Source: Reyranellaceae bacterium
Lineage (GTDB): Bacteria; Pseudomonadota; Alphaproteobacteria; Reyranellales; Reyranellaceae
Direction: 5' to 3'
DNA length: 63,564 bases
Assembly (NCBI GenBank): GCA_022844045.1
Contig: JALHMM010000026.1
Span: forward strand, 1-63,564
Shown here: positions 55,869-63,564 of the stretch, one piece after another
Position numbering within the stretch: position 1 is the stretch's first letter
Layout of the letters: every line of letters starts with the position of its first letter
Program-made: the position numbers and the translations under genes
Notes under the pieces: model-generated
The model's database searches: none
What the model saw: the letters and a program-made list of their open reading frames with translations, nothing else
What the model was told of the DNA's origin: nothing

Positions 55869-56792
55869 TCACTCCGCGCGATCCGCCGGCCCGTTCGGCA
55901 GAACCGTCCGCACGATCGAGGCGTCGAGCGCCTCGTAGTCGTGATAGCCGATGGTGGCATAGAGCTCGGCGCGCGTCTGCATGCGCGGCACCATCTTGTG
56001 CGTGCCGCCGTCGCGCCGGATCGCGGCGTACAGCTCCTCCTGCGCTTTGTTAGCCACCCGCAGCGAGGAGACCGGCCAGATCACCATGCGATAGCCCATC
56101 GCCTCGAACTCGGCCGCCGTGAAGAACGGCGTGCGGCCGAACTCGGTCATATTGGCCAGCAGCTTCACGCCGGGCATGGCCCGCGCGAACGCGCGGAACA
56201 TCTCGGCGCTGGTCAGCGCCTCCGGGAAGATCGCGTCGGCGCCGGCCTGCAGATAGAGCTTGGCCCGCGCCACCGCGCCCTCGATGCCCTCGTTGGCCGC
56301 CGCGTCGGTGCGCGCGATCACGAAGAGGTGCCGCCGGGCCTTGGCCGCGGCGGCGACCTTGGCCGCCATGTCGCGCGCATCGGCCAGCTTCTTGTCGTTG
56401 AGGTGGCCGCACTTCTTGGGCAGCAGCTGATCCTCGATATGCACCGCCGCGGCGCCGGCCTCCTCGAAGGCACGCACCATGTGCATGACGTTGAGCGCCT
56501 CGCCATAGCCGGTATCGCCATCGACCAGCACCGGCAGACCGCTGCGCGCCACCTGGCGGATGAAGAAGCAGACTTCGTCGACGGTGATGATGCCGAGATC
56601 GGGCAGCCCCATCGATGCCGACATCGCCGCGCCCGAGAGATAGGCCGCCTCAAAGCCGGCGGCCTTGGCCTGCAGCGCGGCGAGGCCGTTGTGCGTACCG
56701 GGCATGCCGAGGATGCCGGGTCGCGCCAACAACTGGCGGAAGCGCTGGCCGGCGGGCTCGCGCGGCAGGTCGGCGTCGACGAGGTAGGGCAT
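55869..56792 (-). CDS. Isocitrate lyase/PEP mutase superfamily enzyme (PrpB-like)
   Basis: The 307-residue barrel enzyme has the metal site VDGDTGYG, the family motif KKCGH in EDQLLPKKCGHLNDKKL and IARTDAAANEGIEGAVARAK. These fit 2-methylisocitrate lyase or an oxaloacetate decarboxylase-type relative. It cleaves or decarboxylates a short dicarboxylate in the cytoplasm. ATG 56792 shares a base with the stop of the alcohol dehydrogenase gene (TGATG). Confidence 0.82.
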   Translation of the reverse strand: MPYLVDADLPREPAGQRFRQLLARPGILGMPGTHNGLAALQAKAAGFEAAYLSGAAMSASMGLPDLGIITVDEVCFFIRQVARSGLPVLVDGDTGYGEALNVMHMVRAFEEAGAAAVHIEDQLLPKKCGHLNDKKLADARDMAAKVAAAAKARRHLFVIARTDAAANEGIEGAVARAKLYLQAGADAIFPEALTSAEMFRAFARAMPGVKLLANMTEFGRTPFFTAAEFEAMGYRMVIWPVSSLRVANKAQEELYAAIRRDGGTHKMVPRMQTRAELYATIGYHDYEALDASIVRTVLPNGPADRAE

Positions 56793-57877
56793 CAGAAGGC
56801 GATGACCTGGCGCGCGACCTCGCCTTTCTTGAGCTCGGCATAGGCCTCGTTGATCTGCTCCAGCGCCACGCGGCCGGAGATCATCAGGTCGAGCTTCAAG
56901 AGGCCGCGCATGTAGAAGTCGACGAAGCGCGGCATGTCGGTGCGGAAGCGATTCGAGCCCATGGCGCAGCCCTGGATGCGCTTCTCGCCCAGGATCTCCG
57001 CGCCCGACAGCTCGAAGCGCATGCCCACCGGCATCATGCCGATCACCGTGGCGCAGCCGCCGCGCTTGGTCATGCGGAAGGACTGCTCGACCGTCTGCTT
57101 CAGGCCGACGCATTCGAAGGAGTAGTCGACGCCGCCATCGGTCATGGCGCGGATCTCCTTCACCGGATCGACGGTGGAGGCGTCGACGAAGTCGGTGGCG
57201 CCGAATTCCTTGGCCAGGTTCGACTTCGAGGCCACGCGGTCGATGGCGATGATACGGCCGGCGCCGGCGATCGCCGCGCCATTGATCGCCGACAGGCCGA
57301 TGCCGCCCAGGCCGATCACCGCGACCGTCGAGCCCGGCTCGACCTTCGCCGTGCGGAACACCGCGCCAACGCCCGTCGTGACGGCGCAGCCAATCAGCGC
57401 GGCGCGATCCAGCGGCATGTCCTCGCGGATCTTCACCACCGCATGCTCGTGCACCAGCATGTGGTCGGCAAAGGACGACAGGTTGCCGGGCTGCGGCATC
57501 GCCACGCCGTTCAGGCTCATGCGCGGTGGCGCGCTCTCTGGCCGCCGCGTCGCCGGGCTGACGCACAGCGACATGCGCCCGCTCAGGCAGTACTCGCACT
57601 CGCCGCAGAACACCGAGACGCAGGTGATGACGTGGTCACCCGGCTTCACATAGGTGACGTCCGAGCCGACGGCGAGCACCACGCCAGACGATTCGTGGCC
57701 CAGCACGCAAGGGCACGGGCGCGGATAGAGGCCCTCCATGTAGTGCAGGTCGCTGTGGCAGACCCCGGCGAAGGCCGTCTTGATCAGCACTTCGTTGCGC
57801 GCCGGCTGGTCGAGATCGATCATCTCGATCTTCAACGGCTCGTGCGGCCGGTGCATGACGGCTGCCTTGGCTTTCAT
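56792..57877 (-). CDS. Zinc-dependent alcohol dehydrogenase
   Basis: The 361-residue medium-chain dehydrogenase has catalytic zinc ligands (AGVCHSD, LGHESSGV), the structural-zinc Cys cluster (CGECEYCLSGRMSLC) and the NAD site VIGLGGIGLSAING. It resembles class III-type alcohol dehydrogenases. ATG 57877 follows GGGAGGCGTC. It diverges from the iron alcohol dehydrogenase gene across 61 bases. Confidence 0.9.
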   Translation of the reverse strand: MKAKAAVMHRPHEPLKIEMIDLDQPARNEVLIKTAFAGVCHSDLHYMEGLYPRPCPCVLGHESSGVVLAVGSDVTYVKPGDHVITCVSVFCGECEYCLSGRMSLCVSPATRRPESAPPRMSLNGVAMPQPGNLSSFADHMLVHEHAVVKIREDMPLDRAALIGCAVTTGVGAVFRTAKVEPGSTVAVIGLGGIGLSAINGAAIAGAGRIIAIDRVASKSNLAKEFGATDFVDASTVDPVKEIRAMTDGGVDYSFECVGLKQTVEQSFRMTKRGGCATVIGMMPVGMRFELSGAEILGEKRIQGCAMGSNRFRTDMPRFVDFYMRGLLKLDLMISGRVALEQINEAYAELKKGEVARQVIAF

Positions 57878-57938
57878 GAGACGCCTCCCCTGTTCACGGA
57901 CTAGACTAGCGCCGACAGCATGGCGGAGGAAATGAACG

Positions 57939-59099
57939 ATGCTCAAGACCGGACGTGTCGCGCTGGGCCGCATGGAGGAAGTGATCTTCGGCAAGCCGGC
58001 GGCGGAAGCCGTGGCCGAGGTGGTCCAGCGCCTGGGCGCGCAACGCGTGTTCCTGATGGTCAGCGGCACGCTCAACCGCGAGACCGACGAGATCGAGAAG
58101 ATCCGGACAGCGCTGGGCAATTACTGCGTCGGCACCTTCGACGCCATGCCGCCACACACGCCGCGCGCCGCGGTGATCGCCGCCGCCAACCAGGCTCGCG
58201 CCGCCAAGGCTGATCTGATCCTCACCGTCGGCGGCGGCTCGATCACCGACGGCGCCAAGGCGGTGCAGCTCTGCCTGGCGCGCAACATCACCACGCCGGA
58301 GGGCATGGACGAATGCCGCGCCACACCGGGCAAGGACAGCGCGGCCGAGCCGACGCTGGGCATCCGCCAGGTCAGCGTGCCCACCACGCTGTCGGCCGGC
58401 GAGTTCAGCGCCATTTCAGGCGTCACCGACGAGCGCACCAAGGTGAAGGAACTGTTCCGCCATCCCATGGTGATCCCGCAGGTGGTGATCCTCGATCCCG
58501 CGGTCACCGTGCACACGCCGGAATGGCTGTGGCTGTCGACCGGCATCCGCGCCGTCGATCATTGCGTCGAGGGCGTCTGCTCGAACGAGGCGCATCCCTA
58601 TGCCGACGCCCAAGGGCTGCGCGGGTTGACCTTGCTGACGCAAGGACTGAAGGCGGTGAAGGCCGATCCGGCCAACCTGCAGGCGCGGCTCGACTGCCAG
58701 CTCGGCTCGTGGCTGTCGATGGGCCCGCTGGCCAGCGGCGTGCCGATGGGCGCGAGCCACGGCATCGGCTACATCCTGGGCGCGGCCTTCGACGTGCCGC
58801 ACGGCCATACCTCGTGCATCATGCTGCCCTCGGTGATGCGCTGGAACAAGCCGGCCAACGCCGAGCGCCAGTCGATGATCGCCGCGGCGATGGGCAAGCC
58901 CGGCGCCGAGGCCGCCGACGTGCTGCACGAGTTCATCGCCGGTCTGGGCATGCCGCGCAGCCTGAGCGCCGTGAAGATCGGGCCGGAGCATTTCGACAAG
59001 ATCGCCGCGGGCGCGATGCACACGCCGTGGGTGCCGCGCAACCCGCGGCCGATCCCGACGCCCGCGCAGGTCCGCGAGATCCTCGAGCTGGCGGCCTGA
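57939..59099 (+). CDS. Iron-containing alcohol dehydrogenase/maleylacetate reductase-type enzyme
   Basis: The 386-residue protein has the type III dehydrogenase pattern: cofactor site LILTVGGGSITDGAKAV and metal-binding residues in AVDHCVEG and GASHGIGYILG...DVPHGHTSC. Substrate may be a medium alcohol or a keto acid as for maleylacetate reductase. ATG 57939 lies 9 bases after GGAGGAA; another ATG at 57932 is out of frame. The amidohydrolase gene follows after two bases. Confidence 0.87.
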   Translation: MLKTGRVALGRMEEVIFGKPAAEAVAEVVQRLGAQRVFLMVSGTLNRETDEIEKIRTALGNYCVGTFDAMPPHTPRAAVIAAANQARAAKADLILTVGGGSITDGAKAVQLCLARNITTPEGMDECRATPGKDSAAEPTLGIRQVSVPTTLSAGEFSAISGVTDERTKVKELFRHPMVIPQVVILDPAVTVHTPEWLWLSTGIRAVDHCVEGVCSNEAHPYADAQGLRGLTLLTQGLKAVKADPANLQARLDCQLGSWLSMGPLASGVPMGASHGIGYILGAAFDVPHGHTSCIMLPSVMRWNKPANAERQSMIAAAMGKPGAEAADVLHEFIAGLGMPRSLSAVKIGPEHFDKIAAGAMHTPWVPRNPRPIPTPAQVREILELAA

Positions 59100-59101
59100 C
59101 C

Positions 59102-60160
59102 ATGACGAGCAAGGGCGAATATCGCGGGCTGATCCACCGCAACAACGCCGACCTCGCGGCCTGGCTGGCGAAGCGGCCGACCGAAGCGGCGCTCGAACCC
59201 GCGCTGCCGATCATCGACCCGCATCATCATCTCTGGGATACGCCGCAACGCGGCGAGTATCTGCTGCCGGAATTCCTCGCCGATGCCGGCGGCGGCCACA
59301 ACATCGTCTCGTCCGTGTTCCTCGAATGCCAGTCGATGTTCCGCGCCGATGGCCCGGACGAGATGAAGCCCGTCGGCGAGGTCGAGTTCGTCAACGGCGT
59401 GGCGGCCATGGCCGCGTCGGGCGGCTACGGCAAGACGCGGGTCTGCGAGGCGATCGTCGGCTGGGCCGACCTGATGCTGGGAACGCGTGTGCGCGCGGTG
59501 CTGGAGGCGCTGATCGCCGCCGGCAACGGCCGCTTCCGTGGCACGCGCTATGGCACGTCCTATGACGAGGGTGTCGCCGGCAAATACGTCTCGCGTCGCA
59601 TGCCGCAGCACCGCCTGCTCGATCCCAAGTTCCGGGAGGGCTTCGCGGAGTTGGGCAGGCTCGGCCTGACCTTCGACTCCTGGCACTTCCATCCGCAGCT
59701 GCCCGACCTCGTCGACCTCGCGCGCGCCTTCCCCGGCCAGACGATCATCGTCGACCATGTCGGCGGCGTGCTGGGCGTCGGGCAATACGCCGGCAAAAAC
59801 GCGGAGATCATGCCTGTGTGGCGCAAGAGCATCGGCGAACTCGCCGCCTGCCCCAACGTCAACATCAAGCTGGGCGGGCTGGGCATGACCTCGTTCGGCT
59901 TCGGCTTCCACGAGCGCGACGTGCCGCCCTCCTCCGAGGAGTTGGCGACGACCTGGAAGCCCTACATCGAGCCCTGCATCGAGGCCTTCGGCGTCAACCG
60001 CTGCATGTTCGAGAGCAACTTCCCGCCCGACAAGCAGTCCTGCGGCTACACCGAGCTGTGGAACGCCTTCAAGCGCATCACCGCGGGCGCCTCCGCCGCC
60101 GAGAAGAAAGCGCTCTACAGCGGCACCGCCGCGCGGGTCTACAAAATGACCGCGCCGTAA
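59102..60160 (+). CDS. Amidohydrolase family protein (metal-dependent, TIM-barrel lactonase/decarboxylase type)
   Basis: The 352-residue protein has the N-terminal metal site ALPIIDPHHHLWD, IIVDHVGG in the middle and CMFESNFPPDKQSCGYTELW late. These mark the amidohydrolase_2 family (lactonases such as LigI and decarboxylases). Together with the iron dehydrogenase it may process a cyclic or aromatic acid. Nothing but two bases (TGACC-ATG) separates it from the upstream stop. Confidence 0.85.
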   Translation: MTSKGEYRGLIHRNNADLAAWLAKRPTEAALEPALPIIDPHHHLWDTPQRGEYLLPEFLADAGGGHNIVSSVFLECQSMFRADGPDEMKPVGEVEFVNGVAAMAASGGYGKTRVCEAIVGWADLMLGTRVRAVLEALIAAGNGRFRGTRYGTSYDEGVAGKYVSRRMPQHRLLDPKFREGFAELGRLGLTFDSWHFHPQLPDLVDLARAFPGQTIIVDHVGGVLGVGQYAGKNAEIMPVWRKSIGELAACPNVNIKLGGLGMTSFGFGFHERDVPPSSEELATTWKPYIEPCIEAFGVNRCMFESNFPPDKQSCGYTELWNAFKRITAGASAAEKKALYSGTAARVYKMTAP

Positions 60161-60209
60161 CCACCCGGTCGTCCTGAGCACAGCGAAGGCAATCACTTAG
60201 GCGTTCTTC

Positions 60210-60363
60210 CCTTCTCCCCGCGAAGGCGGAGAGAAGGTGCCGAGCGTCAGCGAGGCGGATGAGGGGCTTCTTCGCGCAACGACCAACGCTGTCGTTGTCG
60301 AGACTCTGAGAAGCCCCTCATCCACCCTTCGGGCACCTTCTCCCCGCCTTCGCGGGGAGAAGG
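60210..60363. repeat. Palindromic element, family B (copy B3)
   Basis: Ends cttctccccgcgaaggcgg and ccgccttcgcggggagaagg are inverted; inner arms gcggatgaggggcttcttcg and gaagcccctcatccacc pair. It lies between the convergent amidohydrolase and monooxygenase genes. Confidence 0.88.
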
Positions 60364-60387
60364 ACGACCGTTCGAACCCCACGCCGC

Positions 60388-61992
60388 TCAGGCCAGCGCC
60401 ATCTCCTTGTAGCCATTGGCCGCGACCTCGTCGCAGCGGGCGCGGTAGGCCGGGGCGCTGCCGCTGTAACGCGCGATGATGCGGGTGGTCTTGCCCTCGA
60501 CGTTGCGGTTGATGCCGGTCATCCACGAGTCGATCTCGTTGGACAGCAGGCCGACGCCCAGCGCCTTGACGTGCTCGGTCCAGGACTGCACGCCGGCTGG
60601 CGTCGCCGCGACGCGCGAGATCTGGTGGTCGCGGGCGTGGCGGATCAGGCCGGTGACCCATTCGACGTTGTACTCGATGCTGCGCGGGATGTTGCCCAGC
60701 GCCGTGTGCGGGCCCATCAGCATCATCATGTTGGGGAAGCGCTCGACCATCACGCCGAGATAGGTCTGCGGGCCGCCCTTCCAATGCTGCTTGAGCTTCA
60801 GCCCGCCCTCGCCCTGGATGTCGATGCGATCGAAGCTGCCGGTGATGGCGTCGAAGCCGGTGGCGTAGATGATGATGTCGAACTCGTACGCGCGATCGCT
60901 GGTCTTGATGCCCGTCTCGGTGATGCGCTCGATCGGCGTCTCGGTGATGTCGACCAGCTTCACATTGGGCTGGTTGTAGACCTCGTAGTACTTTGTCTCC
61001 AGCGGCACGCGGCGCGTGCCGAAGCCGTGGTTCTTCGGGATCAGCTTCTCGGCGACCGCCTGGTCCTTCACGCGCTGGCGGATCTTGCGTGCGACAAAGT
61101 CGGAGATCAGCGCGTTGGCGTTCCGATCGGTCAGGATGTCGCGGAAATTGCCCTGCCAGATGCCGAAGCCCGGCTCGGCATAGAGCTTCTCGAAGAACGC
61201 CTCGCGCTCCGCGTCGCTCACTTCGAAGACGCCGCGTGGATCGGGCGTGTGCACGAAGCAGCTGAAGGTCTCCTGGCAGCGCTTGAAGATCGCCGGATAG
61301 TCGGCGCGGATCTTCGCCATCTCCTCCTTGCTGATCTTGCCGTTGTGCAACGGCGCGCACCAATTGGGCGTGCGCTGGAAGATCGTCAGGTGGCCGGCGG
61401 TCTTGGCGACCTCCTGGATGGTCTGGACGCCGGTCGCGCCGGTGCCGATCACCGCCACGCGCTTGCCCTCGAACTTCACTTCGTCATGCGGCCAGGTGGC
61501 GGTGTGGAAGGAGCGGCCCTTGAAGCTGGGGATGCCCTCGATTCGCGGCATGGTCGGCGCCGAGAGCGGGCCGATGGCGGTGACCATGAAGCGGCTGCGG
61601 AACTGGCTGCCGTCCTCCAGCGCGATATCCCAGCCGCGGCGCGCCTCGTTGTAGTGCGCGACCTTGACTCGGCTGCGGAACTGGATGTCGCGGCGCAGAT
61701 CGAACTTGTCGGCGACGAAGTTGAGGTAGCGCAGGGTCTCGGGCTGGGGCGAGAAATGCTCGGTCCAGTCCCACTCCTCCAGCAGCTCTTTGGAGAAGGA
61801 GTAGCCGTACGACCAACTCTCGGAATCGAAACGCGCGCCGGGGTAGCGGTTCCAGTACCAGGTGCCGCCCACGCCGGTGCCGGCCTCCAGCACACGGACC
61901 TTCAGGCCCAGCTCGCGCAGGCGGTAGAGCTGATACAGGCCCGAGATCCCGGCGCCGATGACGATGACGTCGAAATCCTGCGGTTCAGCCAT
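60388..61992 (-). CDS. Flavin-containing (Baeyer-Villiger type) monooxygenase
   Basis: The 534-residue protein has FAD motif VIVIGAGISGLYQLYRLREL, NADPH motif VAVIGTGATGVQTIQEV and between them the Baeyer-Villiger fingerprint FKGRSFHTATWP. It probably inserts oxygen into a ketone to give an ester or lactone, using NADPH and O2. A lactone product would suit the amidohydrolase-family enzyme nearby. ATG 61992 follows GGAGTGAAG. It diverges from the LLM gene over 164 bases. Confidence 0.92.
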   Translation of the reverse strand: MAEPQDFDVIVIGAGISGLYQLYRLRELGLKVRVLEAGTGVGGTWYWNRYPGARFDSESWSYGYSFSKELLEEWDWTEHFSPQPETLRYLNFVADKFDLRRDIQFRSRVKVAHYNEARRGWDIALEDGSQFRSRFMVTAIGPLSAPTMPRIEGIPSFKGRSFHTATWPHDEVKFEGKRVAVIGTGATGVQTIQEVAKTAGHLTIFQRTPNWCAPLHNGKISKEEMAKIRADYPAIFKRCQETFSCFVHTPDPRGVFEVSDAEREAFFEKLYAEPGFGIWQGNFRDILTDRNANALISDFVARKIRQRVKDQAVAEKLIPKNHGFGTRRVPLETKYYEVYNQPNVKLVDITETPIERITETGIKTSDRAYEFDIIIYATGFDAITGSFDRIDIQGEGGLKLKQHWKGGPQTYLGVMVERFPNMMMLMGPHTALGNIPRSIEYNVEWVTGLIRHARDHQISRVAATPAGVQSWTEHVKALGVGLLSNEIDSWMTGINRNVEGKTTRIIARYSGSAPAYRARCDEVAANGYKEMALA

Positions 61993-62156
61993 TTCTTCAC
62001 TCCGATGAGACGCTGGCAGTATATCCGCCACGGCTGCGGAGTTTCTGCAACGGTGGCATGCCCCTTGAGGCCGGGCGCGATGTCGCGGAGCGAACCGGCG
62101 GGCCGCCTTCCGTGGTAGTTTCCGCTCGGATCCCGCGATTCCCAGGAGCTTCCCCC

Positions 62157-63404
62157 ATGGCCCGGCTCAAGTTTGGCGCCTTCCTCGCGCCGCACCACCC
62201 CATCGGCGAGCACCCGATGCTGCAGTTCCGCCGGGATCTCGATCTCGTCGAGCACCTCGACAAGCTCGGCTACGACGAATTCTGGTGCGGCGAGCACCAT
62301 TCCTCCGGCTGGGAGATGATCGCCTCGCCGGAGATGTTCCTGGCGGCGGCCGGCGAGCGCTCGAAGCGCATCATGCTGGGCACCGGCGTGGTCTCGCTGC
62401 CCTACCACCACCCCTTCAACGTCGCGCAGCGCATGGTGCAGCTCGACCACATGACCGGCGGCCGCGCCATCTTCGGCTCGGGCCCCGGCGCGCTGGCCTC
62501 GGACGCGCACACGCTGGGCGTCGACCCGATGGTGCTGCGCGACCGCCAGGACGAGGCGATCAGCGTCATCCGCCGGCTGATGCGCGGCGAACGGGTCACG
62601 GCCAAGTCCGAGTGGTTCACCCTGCAGGACGCCGCCCTGCAGCTCCTGCCGCTGCAGGAGGACATGCCCTTCGTCGTCGCCTCGCAGATCAGCCCCTCGG
62701 GCATGACGCTCGCCGGCAAGCACGGCATCGGCATCATCTCGATCGGCTCGATGTCCGACGAGGGCCTGCAGTCGCTGCCGCAGCAATGGGCCTTCGCCGA
62801 GGACGCGGCGAAGAAGCATGGCCAGACCGTCGACCGCAAGAACTGGCGCGTGCTGCTCAGCTGGCACATCGCCGAGACGCGCCAGAAGGCCCGCGAGCAG
62901 GCGCGTGACGGCCTGATGCGGCACCACAACGAGTACATCACCGCCACCCTGCAGCGGCCGGGCGCGCGGCCCTTCAAGACGCCGGATGAAGCCGTCGACA
63001 AGATGGCCTTCTCCGAGGGCACGGCGGCGACCATCGGCACGCCCGACGATCTCGTGGCCAAGATCAAGTCGGTCCTCGAGGTCAGCGGCGGCTTCGGCAC
63101 GGTCGTCGGCTTCGTGCACGACTGGGCCAATCCGGAAGACACGATGCGCAGCTACGACATGGTCGCGCGCTATGTCGTGCCGGAGATCAACGGCTACCTG
63201 AAGGGCCTGCGCACCTCGCAGAAATTCGTGATCGAGAACCGCGACGTGTTCATGCGCGCGCGCGAGGCGGTCATGAGCAAGATCATGGGCAACGAGGCCG
63301 CCGCCGCCGCGCTCGCGGTGACCAAGTCGCCGATGCTCAGCGCGTCGAGCTCCAACGTGCCGGATCTCGACGCGGCCCGCGCGAAGGCGGCGGCGAAGAA
63401 GTAG
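62157..63404 (+). CDS. LLM class flavin-dependent oxidoreductase (limonene monooxygenase-like)
   Basis: The 415-residue luciferase-like protein begins MARLKFGAFLAPHHPIGEHP and has EFWCGEHHSSGWEMIASPEM and MLGTGVVSLPYHHPFNVAQR, patterns shared with limonene 1,2-monooxygenase-type proteins. It should need FMNH2 from a separate reductase. The C-terminus is Ala/Lys-rich (ARAKAAAKK). ATG 62157 follows CCAGGAGC. Confidence 0.9.
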   Translation: MARLKFGAFLAPHHPIGEHPMLQFRRDLDLVEHLDKLGYDEFWCGEHHSSGWEMIASPEMFLAAAGERSKRIMLGTGVVSLPYHHPFNVAQRMVQLDHMTGGRAIFGSGPGALASDAHTLGVDPMVLRDRQDEAISVIRRLMRGERVTAKSEWFTLQDAALQLLPLQEDMPFVVASQISPSGMTLAGKHGIGIISIGSMSDEGLQSLPQQWAFAEDAAKKHGQTVDRKNWRVLLSWHIAETRQKAREQARDGLMRHHNEYITATLQRPGARPFKTPDEAVDKMAFSEGTAATIGTPDDLVAKIKSVLEVSGGFGTVVGFVHDWANPEDTMRSYDMVARYVVPEINGYLKGLRTSQKFVIENRDVFMRAREAVMSKIMGNEAAAAALAVTKSPMLSASSSNVPDLDAARAKAAAKK

Positions 63405-63427
63405 CGATCAGCGCCTCCGGGTCTTCG

Positions 63428-63564
63428 GGCCGCGCCGCTCCAGCGGCGCTCATGAGGCGTCGCTGGAGCGACGTGGCCCAAACGCCTTGAAGGCCGCTGT
63501 CTGGTCGGGGCGCGCCACTCCAGTGGCGCGTCTTGTGGTTCGGCCGCCGCGCCACTGGAGTGGC
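63428..63564. repeat. Cluster of short palindromes after the last gene
   Basis: The stretch holds gcgccgctccagcggcgc, cgtcgctggagcgacg, gcgccactccagtggcgc and, at the edge, gcgccactggagtggc. The central core ctccag/ctggag repeats four times with varying arms, so this is a third palindrome family, cut by the window end. No gene is seen. Confidence 0.7.

Overview
The window is a 63.6 kb piece of a high-GC chromosome with dense genes, strong Shine-Dalgarno sites, many 1-8 nt start/stop overlaps and abundant intergenic palindromic repeats. The gene set (peptide and branched-chain ABC transporters, several molybdenum hydroxylase subunits, FMN/flavin monooxygenases, acyl-CoA ligases, N,N-dimethylformamidase-type amidases) suggests a heterotrophic, mostly aerobic alphaproteobacterium of the Rhodospirillales/Reyranella or Bradyrhizobium kind. 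That placement is inference; no rRNA, tRNA, CRISPR array or integrase was found.

Layout. 1-4.7 kb: edge of an unidentified gene, an SGNH hydrolase and an orphan molybdopterin hydroxylase subunit. 4.7-7.1 kb: a patch of lower GC with two paralogous small membrane proteins, duplicated debris of an adenylate cyclase gene and a hicAB toxin-antitoxin pair. 7.3-12.8 kb: a transporter, a membrane adenylate cyclase paired with a lipoprotein-like binding protein, and a DUF3859-like secreted protein. 13-25.5 kb (+): acyl-CoA ligase, GntR/FCD regulator, a five-gene peptide/nickel-type ABC importer, a dimethylformamidase-like protein, a second molybdopterin hydroxylase subunit and a carboxymuconolactone decarboxylase/AhpD-family gene with an in-frame TGA at a catalytic CxxC position. 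25.5-32.5 kb: a nuclease-fold protein, a GST, the dimethylformamidase genes dmfA2/dmfA1 behind a possible leader peptide, and an acyl-CoA synthetase. 32.5-38.7 kb (+): a compact four-gene cassette (trypsin-nuclease fusion, effector-associated-domain trypsin, helical protein, membrane sensor) that looks like a conflict/defence system. 38.6-47.7 kb (-): a catabolic run with MFS transporter, enolase-superfamily enzyme, VOC protein, two-subunit molybdenum hydroxylase, a GrdB/PrdB-like protein with an in-frame TGA in a UxxC motif, a nitroreductase and an LLM oxidoreductase. 47.8-63.4 kb: alpha/beta hydrolase, argC, a Liv-type ABC operon, an oxidation cluster (SDR, PEP mutase/isocitrate lyase family enzyme, Zn- and Fe-alcohol dehydrogenases, amidohydrolase), a Baeyer-Villiger-type monooxygenase and an LLM monooxygenase.

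The two most informative signals are not visible as normal genes. At 24895-25506 and 45133-45984 (minus) a single reading frame is split by one TGA. In both cases the TGA sits exactly where the family has a redox cysteine (CxxU followed by His; UxxC) and is followed at the expected distance by a stem-loop with a G in the apical loop. Both are best read as selenoprotein genes. The third signal is the 32.5-38.7 kb protease/nuclease/sensor cassette.

Intergenic space is shaped by two palindromic element families (A, about 100-130 bp, six copies; B, about 155 bp, three copies), often within a few bases of start codons.
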